Source: an uncultured Collinsella sp.
GTDB taxonomy: Bacteria > Actinomycetota > Coriobacteriia > Coriobacteriales > Coriobacteriaceae
Length of the DNA stretch: 54,027 nt
Direction of reading: 5' to 3'
Assembly (NCBI GenBank): GCA_934630735.1
Contig: CAKTWK010000013.1
Span: forward strand, 1 to 54,027
Shown: piece by piece, positions 45,494 through 52,976 of the stretch
How the letters are laid out: the number at the start of each line of letters is the position of its first letter
Position numbering within the stretch: position 1 is the stretch's first letter
Notes under the pieces: model-generated
Told to the model about the DNA's origin: nothing
Databases searched by the model: none
The model's input: only the letters and a program-made list of their open reading frames with translations
Made by a program: the position numbers and the translations under genes

Positions 45494-46232
45494 CGTCGGT
45501 ACCCTCCTGCTTGGTCGCGTTCATCGCCGCCTCGGCCTCGGCCTTCAGACGACGGGCTTCCTCGAGCTTGGCCTCGGCCTGAGCGAGCTGCTCGGCGGCG
45601 TTATCGGCGGTGACGGCGGTGTCGCCCTTGCCCTCGGCGTCCACGATGGCGGCCGCGGCGGCCAGGCGGTCCTCCTCGGCCATGGCGCGCTTGAGGTTCA
45701 TGCCCACCACGATGAGGTGATACACCTGGTAGATAAAGAACAGCAGCATGGGCAGCACGATCACGATGAGGAATCCCATTGAGCTGGACAGGAAGTCCAT
45801 GACCTTGCCCATCTGCGGCAGCGCGAACACGTACTTGCCCACGATGTCGCCGTCGCTGATGATGTGCGTATCGGCCACGTCGTTGTTGTCGCCCTTGGTG
45901 GTAAAGCTGCGCATGCCGTTGACCTCGTCGATGGCGGCGATGCGGTGCGTGTTGAGCGCGTACTCGTTGTCGATGATGGTGTGGAACGTCACGATGTCGC
46001 CCACCTCGAGCTTGGAGGTGTCGCACTTTTGGATGACGATGAGGTCGCCCTTGTTAAACGTGGGTGCCATGGAGTCGGACTGCACGGCGAGCGGGGTGAA
46101 GCCGGCGATGTCAGAGACGCTGCCGTCCTCGTGCGTGGCGAGCGTGGTAAACGCATATAGGGCCGCCACCAGGATGATGATCCACATGACGACGCTCAGC
46201 GCGATGGATGCGACTTTTTTAACAGATTGCAT
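45486..46232 (-). CDS. sipW: SipW-like signal peptidase I (first)
   Basis: Ser-His signal peptidase of the SipW group, which cuts TasA/camelysin-type exported proteins. The N-terminal helix (ALSVVMWIIILVAALYAF) is followed by catalytic Ser54 in QSDSMAPTF and His96 in ALNTHRIAA, the second membrane helix (GFLIVIVLPMLLFFIYQV) and a cytoplasmic A/E-rich coiled tail (AEAKLEEARRLKAEAEAAM). It is placed between the four exported proteins and the AAA+ ATPase, as expected for a dedicated peptidase. It has 248 aa. Confidence 0.9.
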   Translation of the reverse strand: MQSVKKVASIALSVVMWIIILVAALYAFTTLATHEDGSVSDIAGFTPLAVQSDSMAPTFNKGDLIVIQKCDTSKLEVGDIVTFHTIIDNEYALNTHRIAAIDEVNGMRSFTTKGDNNDVADTHIISDGDIVGKYVFALPQMGKVMDFLSSSMGFLIVIVLPMLLFFIYQVYHLIVVGMNLKRAMAEEDRLAAAAAIVDAEGKGDTAVTADNAAEQLAQAEAKLEEARRLKAEAEAAMNATKQEGTDGE

Positions 46233-46292
46233 GATGTCCCTTACTACCGTGTCTGACTAGGTCGTGCGCGGCCCGGTGGCCGCCGTGCGTAT

Positions 46293-47096
46293 CTACTGTT
46301 CCTCGATGCCCTCAAAGCGCATCGAAACCGAATAGTTAGCTCCCTTTAGCATATTAGTGCAATTTGGGTCCGTTCCCTCGAGCCATATGCGAACAGTTAC
46401 CGGCTTGTCCGTATCTTTTATCAGGTCGAACATATCGCTGGCCGAAGTTGCCGTACCCGAATCGAGCCCAAAGACGGTGGCCGTGCCAGATGAGCCCCCG
46501 CCCCCGTTGGGGTTGTAGACCCAGGTGTGGCCGTCGGCGGTAAAGCTCATGCGCATGGCGCTTGCCATGCCCTGCGTGTCGGAGCTAAACCGCGTACCGG
46601 ATGCGCCGTTGTCGCCGTCCTGCCCGGTCAGTCGAACGCGCAGGTCCGTGCTGCTCATAAAGTGCAGCGTAAACTCCAGGTAGGCGCCGGTGGCGGGGTC
46701 GGCGGTGGAACCGTCCTCGAAGGTGAAGGTCTGGTAGTCGCTCGTGGTGACGGGTTTGAGCTTGGACGCATCGATGTCCACGCCCTTTTCGCTGGCGATG
46801 CGCGCCGAGATCTGGTCGAAGCCCAGGCTGTGGATGTACTCTTCGAAGGTGGCATGCTCGTCCAGGTCAAAGCGCAGCGAACCGTCGGCGTTGGCGTCAA
46901 TCATGAGCATGCGGGTTTTGGCGCTATCGGCGATGGAGAACCAGGCGAACGTTGCCATGGCTATCGCCACCAGCGCAAACAGCACCAGCACCACGGTGGT
47001 GGTGAGCTTGCGGCGCAGGTCGGTGTCGGCGGGCGCGGCGGCGTTGGGCTTGCCGGTGGCGGGCGTGCAGTTGGCGGCGGGTTGCTTACGCGTCAT
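46293..47096 (-). CDS. SipW-type exported protein D (TasA-like)
   Basis: A 267-aa precursor with a basic N-terminus, a hydrophobic helix (VVLVLFALVAIAMATF) and TFAWFS at 49-54, the cleavage-region motif of SipW substrates. The rest is beta-rich with few Cys. Near the C-terminus is IWLEGTDPNCTNML, which recurs in the three upstream paralogues. It resembles TasA/camelysin-type fibre proteins in layout, not in close sequence. It is the last of four such genes and directly precedes sipW. Confidence 0.8.
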   Translation of the reverse strand: MTRKQPAANCTPATGKPNAAAPADTDLRRKLTTTVVLVLFALVAIAMATFAWFSIADSAKTRMLMIDANADGSLRFDLDEHATFEEYIHSLGFDQISARIASEKGVDIDASKLKPVTTSDYQTFTFEDGSTADPATGAYLEFTLHFMSSTDLRVRLTGQDGDNGASGTRFSSDTQGMASAMRMSFTADGHTWVYNPNGGGGSSGTATVFGLDSGTATSASDMFDLIKDTDKPVTVRIWLEGTDPNCTNMLKGANYSVSMRFEGIEEQ

Positions 47097-47098
47097 GG

Positions 47099-48055
47099 CT
47101 ACTCACCGTCCAGGGTCGCAAAGAGGGCCAGGTGCAGGGTGCCCGGGTCTTGATGCAGGTAGTCGGCGCTATCGGGGTCGGTACCCTCGATGTAGTAATA
47201 GATATCCAGGCGATAGGTCTGGCCCAGCGCCAGCGTGGCGAGCGAGTTTTGCGGACGCTCGGCCGTCTCGCTCGTGTCCAGCGTAAAGGTGGCCGGGTCC
47301 TGTGTCACGTTGGCGCCGCAAGCGAGCTGGCCGTTTTGCCAGCCCAGCAGCATGCCATCGGCGTAGCCGGCCAGGCCCGCAGGCGCGGTCGTGGGATGCT
47401 CGCCGCGATGGCCGCTGTCGGAACTGTCGAGTTCAAAGATGTTGGTGGCAAGCACCCGGCCGCCGCTCGAGATCTTGATGCCCACGCGGGCCGCGCGCAG
47501 CAGCTCGGCGTCGGCACCCTGCGGAACCAGCGATTCGGCCAGATACAGGCTCACCCTGCCCTTAACCTTGCTGGCGCCCGTGCCCGTGATGGTGGGGCGC
47601 AGGTCAATCCAGCCGTGATAGAACGCGGAACCGTTGTCTTTTGCCTGCTCGAACACCGTGGCATCGCCGGCTGAGTTGTTTTGTGCGCAGGCAGCAAAGC
47701 CGTTGAGGTCAAAGGTCGAGACCGGGTAGAGCGTCACGGCGCCGGTCGCATTGGAAGTTAGGGAAACGTCGCCCTGATGCGACCAGCTGCCGCGATCGGC
47801 GTCGCCCAGCTCAAGCACCAGCTTGGACGTGTCACTGCGCACGCTCACCGAGTTGGTGTTGACCTTCATGTTGTTGGTAAACCAGGCGTAGGTCGCGGCG
47901 CCCAAGGTGGCGGCGAGCGCCACCATAACGAGCGCGATGTAGGCACGCGCGCGGCGAGCGTGGCGGCGGGCATCGGCGCTGGAGGAGACCGCGGAGTCCG
48001 CGCTCTGGGTTTTGGCCTCGCAGCTATCTGCTGGCATGTGCTTCTGATCTTCCAT
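47099..48055 (-). CDS. SipW-type exported protein C (TasA-like)
   Basis: A 318-aa precursor with a 37-residue cytoplasmic start, a helix (AYIALVMVALAATLGAATY) and TYAWFTNN at 55-62. The exterior is beta-rich with a conserved SVSVRSDTSKL-type region, and the C-terminal motif is YIEGTDPDSADYL (the second Cys of the motif is Ser here). The start at 48055 is 14 bp after the stop of protein B. It shares layout with A, B and D and is likely one subunit of a hetero-fibre or a set of alternative subunits. Confidence 0.8.
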   Translation of the reverse strand: MEDQKHMPADSCEAKTQSADSAVSSSADARRHARRARAYIALVMVALAATLGAATYAWFTNNMKVNTNSVSVRSDTSKLVLELGDADRGSWSHQGDVSLTSNATGAVTLYPVSTFDLNGFAACAQNNSAGDATVFEQAKDNGSAFYHGWIDLRPTITGTGASKVKGRVSLYLAESLVPQGADAELLRAARVGIKISSGGRVLATNIFELDSSDSGHRGEHPTTAPAGLAGYADGMLLGWQNGQLACGANVTQDPATFTLDTSETAERPQNSLATLALGQTYRLDIYYYIEGTDPDSADYLHQDPGTLHLALFATLDGE

Positions 48056-48068
48056 GTCGCTCGCCCCC

Positions 48069-48905
48069 TTATGCCTTGGCCGCGGCAAAGGCAAGCTGCA
48101 GCACCACATCGCGGGCCTGAGCCTCGTCGATGCAATTGGCGTCGCAGCCTTCCATGTACACAACGTAGCGAACACTTGCCACCTCGTTGGCGGCCAGCGT
48201 GCAAATGGGCGTGGCGCCCGCGCGCGCCGTGGGCGTGTCACCGGTGCCGTCCATGCTGTAAGCGCTTATGGCGCGCGCAGGGTCGGAGGTGTAGCTCCAG
48301 CCCGAAGCGCCGCCCGCTACGACCACGCCGTCTTGCGCCGTGGTGCGTCTGCTGGTAGCGCCCGCGGTATTGCCTAGGTCGTCGCAGGTAAAGATATGCG
48401 TTTGCGTGCCCGATTGGGTCGTGATGACCAGGCCCAGGCGCAGTGCGGCCAGCAGCTGCGGGTCGCTCGTCACGCTCATCTGGCCCTGATACAGGTACAC
48501 GTTGAGCGCGCTATCGCTGCCCTTGAGGTACAGCGTGCCCGAGAGAGCGTAGTCGTCCAGCTGCGCGGTGCAGTCGGCGTAGTCGGTCGTGACGCCCGCG
48601 GCGTTTTGGAACGTGCCACGCCAAAAGCGGGAAAGGTCTGCCGTCGAGATGGGATAGAGCGTCTTGTCGGCAGAGGCGAGTGCAGCCGTCGTGTCCCAGG
48701 GCCCGTTGGCCGAAAGGCCAATCTGCAGGTCGGAGCCCTCGTCGCTTACCGTGTGTGCCACGGGCGTCACATTAGTGTAGCGCGAGTTGCTAAACCATGC
48801 GTAGGTGGCGGCGCTCAGGGCGGCTACCAGCACCAGCATCCATGCAGCCGCAGCAACCATGCGACGGCGCGAGCTTAGGATATCTTTGATGTTCGATGCA
48901 CTCAT
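48069..48905 (-). CDS. SipW-type exported protein B (TasA-like)
   Basis: A 278-aa precursor: MSASNIKDILSSRRRM, a helix to about 33, then TYAWFSNS at 34-41. The exterior domain includes DLQIGLSANGPWDTT and several beta-type strands. The C-terminal YMEGCDANCIDEAQ has a Cys-x3-Cys pair. Start and stop are tightly spaced from A and C (about 10 bp). Together with A it carries the strictest form of the shared Cys motif. Confidence 0.8.
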   Translation of the reverse strand: MSASNIKDILSSRRRMVAAAAWMLVLVAALSAATYAWFSNSRYTNVTPVAHTVSDEGSDLQIGLSANGPWDTTAALASADKTLYPISTADLSRFWRGTFQNAAGVTTDYADCTAQLDDYALSGTLYLKGSDSALNVYLYQGQMSVTSDPQLLAALRLGLVITTQSGTQTHIFTCDDLGNTAGATSRRTTAQDGVVVAGGASGWSYTSDPARAISAYSMDGTGDTPTARAGATPICTLAANEVASVRYVVYMEGCDANCIDEAQARDVVLQLAFAAAKA

Positions 48906-48916
48906 ACCCAGCCCCC

Positions 48917-49801
48917 TTACGAACGCTTGCCGGCAAAGCGCAGCGCCAGCGATTGCAGGCTAGTGGCGGCCAGGTTGTTGGTGCAGTCGGGGTCGCAGCC
49001 TTCCAGCCACACGTATACATCCACACGCACGGGCGTGCTGCGGTTGGCTCCCTTGGCAGCGGCGGGCAGGCTGCAGATCTTGGTCGTGGCCTCTTTGAGA
49101 CTCACGATACCGGTGTCTTCGTTGTAGTCGCAGAAGTTAGCGCTGGTCAGCTGGTCAAAATGGACCGTGGCACCATCGGAGCGGGTACTGTCGAGCACCA
49201 GGTGGTCCTGCTCGCTTTCGCTGGCATCCTTGCCGTCGAGCGTGTTATAGCGCGCTTGGGGATTGTGCTCGCCCGAGACCTCAAAGATGTACTGGCCCGT
49301 CACGGTGTCGCTTTTGCCCGGGGCATAGGCGACCAGCCCCACGCGCAGGGCGGTAGAGATAGGATTTGCCGGGTCCTGCTCGGTAAAGTCGATGCCCGAC
49401 AGGTACACGTCGGTCGCGGCCGAGTTGGTGGCCAGGTACAGGGAAGTCTTGTAGTAGTCGGAATGCTCGGCGGCGCCAAACATGCTGGCAAACAGCGAGT
49501 CCTGGGTGGTTCCGCCAGTAAAACCCGTTACCTTTTGGAAGCCGTTGAGCACGTTATCGGTCGAGACGGGATCGAGCAGGCCCGCAAAGCTTAGACCGGC
49601 GTTGGTCTTATACTCGCCGTCGTATTCGTTGGAGATAAGGAAGGTCACGCCCGTGCCCGCGGCCATCTTGACGTCGGTGATATGACGGTTGGCATTGTAG
49701 ATGTACCAGGCATACGTTACAGCTCCGGCAGCAGCAAGGGCCACCAGCAACGTGGCGAGCATACGATTGAACTGTTTTCGCAACGAGCGCGCGTCCGACA
49801 T
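48917..49801 (-). CDS. SipW-type exported protein A (TasA-like), first of operon
   Basis: A 294-aa precursor with MSDARSLRKQFNRML, a helix (ATLLVALAAAGAVTYAW) and TYAWYI at 29-34. The exterior domain begins with GTGVTFLISNEYDGEYKT, and the C-terminal motif is WLEGCDPDCTNNL followed by a final ALRFAGKRS strand. ATG 49801 has GGGGGAGGG upstream; an in-frame start at 49852 lacks a site. It is the first gene of the exported-protein operon. Confidence 0.8.
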   Translation of the reverse strand: MSDARSLRKQFNRMLATLLVALAAAGAVTYAWYIYNANRHITDVKMAAGTGVTFLISNEYDGEYKTNAGLSFAGLLDPVSTDNVLNGFQKVTGFTGGTTQDSLFASMFGAAEHSDYYKTSLYLATNSAATDVYLSGIDFTEQDPANPISTALRVGLVAYAPGKSDTVTGQYIFEVSGEHNPQARYNTLDGKDASESEQDHLVLDSTRSDGATVHFDQLTSANFCDYNEDTGIVSLKEATTKICSLPAAAKGANRSTPVRVDVYVWLEGCDPDCTNNLAATSLQSLALRFAGKRS

Positions 49802-49973
49802 GTCCCTCCCCCAGATGCCGCGTTGTAAACTGCCTGGGCACCATTTGCCCATAATGGAGTTATTTTACGCGAACGTGCAGTTCATCGGGGGTACAAACGG
49901 GACTTTTCGCGTGCTGTTCGCGCTGCGGCGGGCTCCGATGGGGCCACAATTCACCAGTTTTTTAAAATAGTTC

Positions 49974-50002
49974 TTGCCACTGGGCGGGAGCTCCGTTATA
50001 TT
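49974..50002 (+). promoter_or_regulatory. Promoter of tRNA-Val
   Basis: TTGCCA (49974-49979), 17 bp, TATATT (49997-50002) lie 30 bp before the tRNA 5' end. Confidence 0.65.
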
Positions 50003-50031
50003 ATTCCCTGCGCACTCGCGCACCCTTGATC

Positions 50032-50106
50032 GGGCGTTTAGCTCAGGGGGAGAGCGCTTCCCTGACACGGAAGAGGTCAGAAGTTCAAATCTTCTAACGC
50101 CCACCA
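50032..50106 (+). tRNA. tRNA-Val (GAC), CCA encoded
   Basis: The cloverleaf has acceptor GGGCGTT/AACGCCC, anticodon loop CTGACAC (anticodon GAC), a T-arm with GTTCAAATC, discriminator A and an encoded CCA. It is the only tRNA here on the plus strand and has no duplication module. Confidence 0.95.
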
Positions 50107-50114
50107 AATGTTCG

Positions 50115-50150
50115 CAGCTCAGAGGCTTCGCCTCTGAGCTGTTTTGTTTT
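50115..50150 (+). terminator. Intrinsic terminator of tRNA-Val
   Basis: CAGCTCAGAGGC-TTC-GCCTCTGAGCTG is a perfect stem followed by TTTTGTTTT, 9 bp after the tRNA. Confidence 0.9.
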
Positions 50151-50349
50151 ACGCCGCCAAGCCAAGAGGGCGTCGCGGCACCCAAAACCGCCTCAACAAC
50201 TCCAATAACCATCCCGGCCGAGACCAATACCGCCTCGGCAGCGCCAGCAATCATTTCAACCAAGTCCACAGTCGCCCAAACCGTCTTGGCGACCGCCTCA
50301 ACCGAGCCTGGATGGGCCTCGATGCCACATCCGGACAACCTTCCTATAG

Positions 50350-50531
50350 TCAGGTCTAATACTTTTCCGCGAAGTGAACGAGCTTATTTGGACCCCCGAA
50401 GCATGCACACTTTTTGAAGCCAAAACCGCAGGATTCCAATGTCAAAACCGCAGGAAATGAGCCGCCAAAAGTGTCGATGCTTCGGGGGTCCATTTTGACT
50501 CGTTCACTTCGCAAAAAAGTATTAGACCTGA
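50350..50531. mobile_element. MITE-like palindromic element, 182 bp
   Basis: The ends carry TCAGGTCTAATACTTTT and its inverted form, perfect over 15 or more bp. The long arms (about 65 bp, largely matching, with GACCCCCGAAGC/GCTTCGGGGGTC inside) enclose a core with two direct CAAAACCGCAGGA repeats. No coding frame is supported. No clear target-site duplication is visible. It fits a miniature inverted-repeat element mobilised by a transposase encoded elsewhere. Confidence 0.7.
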
Positions 50532-50568
50532 AAACAGGGCCCCTGGCCCACCCCTCCAGCAACCGCCC

Positions 50569-51672
50569 TTACCAATGTTGACGCGCCTCGATAACCGTTT
50601 GCCAAAGCTTAAACCGCTTTGTTTCGGCGCGCGCGAGGGCAAGATGCCGCTGTTCCTCCGTCATGGGCCTGTTAAAGATGGGTCGCTTATTCCGATGCAG
50701 CTTGCGCCGGACGCGTTCGCACAGGCGAACGAGCTTTTCGTAGTCGCTCGCCTGGTCAGTCGTCACCGTAAAGTACGCGACCCCATTGAGCATCTGCAGC
50801 TCGTTGCGGCGCTCGGCATCCTTGTGGATTTTCTCGCTTCCATCATGGATGGCGTCGCTGTCGTAATCGACCAGCGCGGTAAGCACCTCGGGCAGCAAGC
50901 CAGCCCTTACTTTATCCAGGCCCACCTCGGCTTTCGCCGTAAGCGTTATGTCGGGCGTGCGCTCCAACACGCGCAGTTTGCGGTTGCGCCCATCGTTGTA
51001 GCCGTCGCGAATGAAGTACTTCTTGTTCAGCTCGGCCTTGCCCAGCGCAAGTCCGCCGTAATGCGCAGGCAGCGACATAAACATGCAAAGCCCCGACTCC
51101 CTTGGAGACCGTGAGCCCTCTTCCACGTACGGAAGCAACGCCTTCGCCTTGGCGGCGCCTCTCACCTTTGACGCCCGGTCAAGGTACGCCGCAATGAGTT
51201 CCTTAGTCGTAAGCCTGCCATCGCGCATGCCCGCATCCCTGCTGGTCACCCCGCCGGGAGCAAGGTTATCCAGCCGGTAGTCCGATGTCATGGCATAGCC
51301 GGCATAGATGGCCGCCGCCGCATCGCCATCGTGCGCGGCCTGCAAAAACGCCAGCTCGGGAGAGCACACGTATGCATCCAGGTCGCCTCTCCAGTGGCCC
51401 AGCGAGATAAACGAACCCGCGGGGAGCTCGTTGGTGCACAGATGCGTCTTAACATGCTTGGTCCGCCGGCGGTCGGCGCGCGTCGGCACCATCAGATCCA
51501 GCGTTTCAATCCCCAGGTCGTAGCGATCGATAAACTCCTGCGCCTCCTGGTCACAGAGCGCGCAGGCACCCGCGATCGACACGACCTCTGGTTCCGAATC
51601 CCCAAAGCGCGGGTTCGGGATGTGCGCCAAGAGCGCCAGCGCAGCGTTATGTGAAACGATAAAGTACCCCAT
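50569..51672 (-). CDS. AbiEi/DUF559-like protein
   Basis: A 367-aa protein of a type common in Coriobacteriia. The first 250 residues resemble AbiEi-type winged-helix/antitoxin-like proteins (GYFIVSHNAALALLAHIPNP; VPTRADRRRTKHVK). The last 100 contain VDYDSDAIH, KDAERRNELQMLNGVAYFTVT, similar in order to a DUF559/VSR-like nuclease fold (Y-D-x, H, D-x2-R-x2-L-x2-x-G). The nuclease Asp/Glu set looks incomplete. ATG 51672 is the best start though its site is weak. A defence or DNA-processing role is possible and unproven. Confidence 0.65.
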   Translation of the reverse strand: MGYFIVSHNAALALLAHIPNPRFGDSEPEVVSIAGACALCDQEAQEFIDRYDLGIETLDLMVPTRADRRRTKHVKTHLCTNELPAGSFISLGHWRGDLDAYVCSPELAFLQAAHDGDAAAAIYAGYAMTSDYRLDNLAPGGVTSRDAGMRDGRLTTKELIAAYLDRASKVRGAAKAKALLPYVEEGSRSPRESGLCMFMSLPAHYGGLALGKAELNKKYFIRDGYNDGRNRKLRVLERTPDITLTAKAEVGLDKVRAGLLPEVLTALVDYDSDAIHDGSEKIHKDAERRNELQMLNGVAYFTVTTDQASDYEKLVRLCERVRRKLHRNKRPIFNRPMTEEQRHLALARAETKRFKLWQTVIEARQHW

Positions 51673-51794
51673 GGCGCGAAGATAGCACGCGCGTCGGCGG
51701 CGGCTCGCGGCCCTGGCGAGTTTTCGGCAAACGACCAGCAGTTTTTTGCCGCGGCGCAACCAAAGTGTTCATTCGTCGACGTCTAAATGCAAAT

Positions 51795-51843
51795 CCGTCA
51801 AACTTCTGGCAAGGTTGCCGCTCAACTGACCAAAAGCTGACCA
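51795..51843. promoter_or_regulatory. Second copy of the TGACCA-repeat motif
   Basis: The 18-mer CTGACCAAAAGCTGACCA (51826-51843) is identical to 21921-21938, and the 22-bp stretch at 51795-51816 is a near match to 21941-21962. The order of the two parts is reversed relative to the Tad copy. It lies between the AbiEi-like and DUF5710 genes, which are divergent, and may control either. Confidence 0.5.
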
Positions 51844-51989
51844 TTTGCTTGCCCATTTGCCTGACGGCGCGCCCTCGCCAAAATGCTCCGCGACTTCTCG
51901 GGCGGTCGAAGTGCTCGTTTAGCGACCACACACCCGCCGCTGGGGTATCCTTGGAGCACATGCACCGCAAGCCGCACAAAGGAGCCGCC

Positions 51990-52688
51990 ATGCGCACCGA
52001 GCTCGATGTTCCCTTTTCGCACAAAGACAAGGCCAAGGCCCTGGGCGCCAAGTGGGACCGGGCCAAGAAGATCTGGTACGTGCCCGATGGCGTCAACCCC
52101 GAGCCCTTTGCCGCGTGGCTACCCGGCGTGGATCGCTCCGACCCCAGCGCGCCCTACATCTACCTGGTGCTGGGCAAGCGCGAATGTTGGAAGTGCCACG
52201 AGCAGACGACGGTCGCGGCTTTTGGCATTCCGTATTGGGCGGCCGAGGACTCGGGCAGTAAGGCTGCGCCCAGCGCCGCGCCCGCCATGGACGACGCGGG
52301 CCACATCGCGATCGACACCGCCCGCGCCAACGCCGTAGCCATCGTCCCCGCGCTGGGCTGCGTGCCGGCCGAGATTCGCGACTACCTGCGCGAGCGCTGC
52401 GGCTACAAGCCCGTAACGTCGCGCACCACCAAGACCGCATCGCTCGCCAGCACCTGCACCGGCTGCGGCGCGCTGCAAGGCAGCCATTACCTGTTCGAGA
52501 AGCCCACGTCGCCGTTTGCGCTCACGGCCATCAACAAGCTGCCCGCGCTGGAGTTCGTGCGCGTGGAAGTCGCCGGCGTCTACGGCATCCCCGACAGTCA
52601 GGACAACTTTGACCAGGCGCTCTTCACCTGGGCACGCGACCACCACACCCAGTTTCACAAGACCCTGTGCGAGGGGATTTACCTGTAG
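51990..52688 (+). CDS. DUF5710 domain protein with two CxxC pairs
   Basis: A 232-aa protein. Residues 1-33 (TELDVPFSHKDKAKALGAKW and WYVPDG) match DUF5710, a short domain seen with DNA-primase/helicase and mobile-element proteins. CWKC (66-69) and CTGC (156-159) form two probable zinc ribbons, each in a beta setting. No catalytic motif is visible. AAAGGAG precedes ATG 51990 closely. The role is unknown; it may bind nucleic acid. Confidence 0.8.
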   Translation: MRTELDVPFSHKDKAKALGAKWDRAKKIWYVPDGVNPEPFAAWLPGVDRSDPSAPYIYLVLGKRECWKCHEQTTVAAFGIPYWAAEDSGSKAAPSAAPAMDDAGHIAIDTARANAVAIVPALGCVPAEIRDYLRERCGYKPVTSRTTKTASLASTCTGCGALQGSHYLFEKPTSPFALTAINKLPALEFVRVEVAGVYGIPDSQDNFDQALFTWARDHHTQFHKTLCEGIYL

Positions 52689-52937
52689 CGATTGTGATGT
52701 ACAAACTGATGTACAAACAAAGCTATAAAGCGCATGCCCCGTTAAACCAAATACGAATTCATTAGTTTGAGCAATCAAACGAAAAGGGCATATATAAATT
52801 TTACGCTGACACCGTTCAGATTCTCGATCAGATGAGGCCCGCTCTTCACTTCGTCGGTAAACAACTACCGAAACATACTCAGCATACTCAGCAATCGTCC
52901 TAACAATGAAGCAACACCATCTACCAACTGCGATTTG

Positions 52938-52960
52938 GTACAATTGTTCGTATATTGTAC
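52938..52960 (+). promoter_or_regulatory. Palindrome in front of the SIR2-like gene
   Basis: A perfect GTACAAT-N9-ATTGTAC palindrome ends 3 bp before the AAGGAGA ribosome site. TATATT within it could serve as a -10. It may be an operator for autoregulation. The 270 bp upstream contains short direct repeats (GATGTACAAAC twice, CATACTCAG twice) and no other gene. Confidence 0.5.
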
Positions 52961-52976
52961 GCAAAGGAGAGAGCCC

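Noticed and set aside
42137..45613. Very long plus-strand frame of 1158 codons opposite the coiled-coil and ATPase genes
   Set aside because: It is a shadow of high-GC codons on the other strand; the minus-strand frames carry clear AAA+ and McrC-like motifs and ribosome sites.
49865..50338. Minus-strand frame across tRNA-Val
   Set aside because: It contains the well-known false translation of an antisense tRNA (VGVRRFELLTSSVSGKRS). The remaining part has no supporting start or domain.
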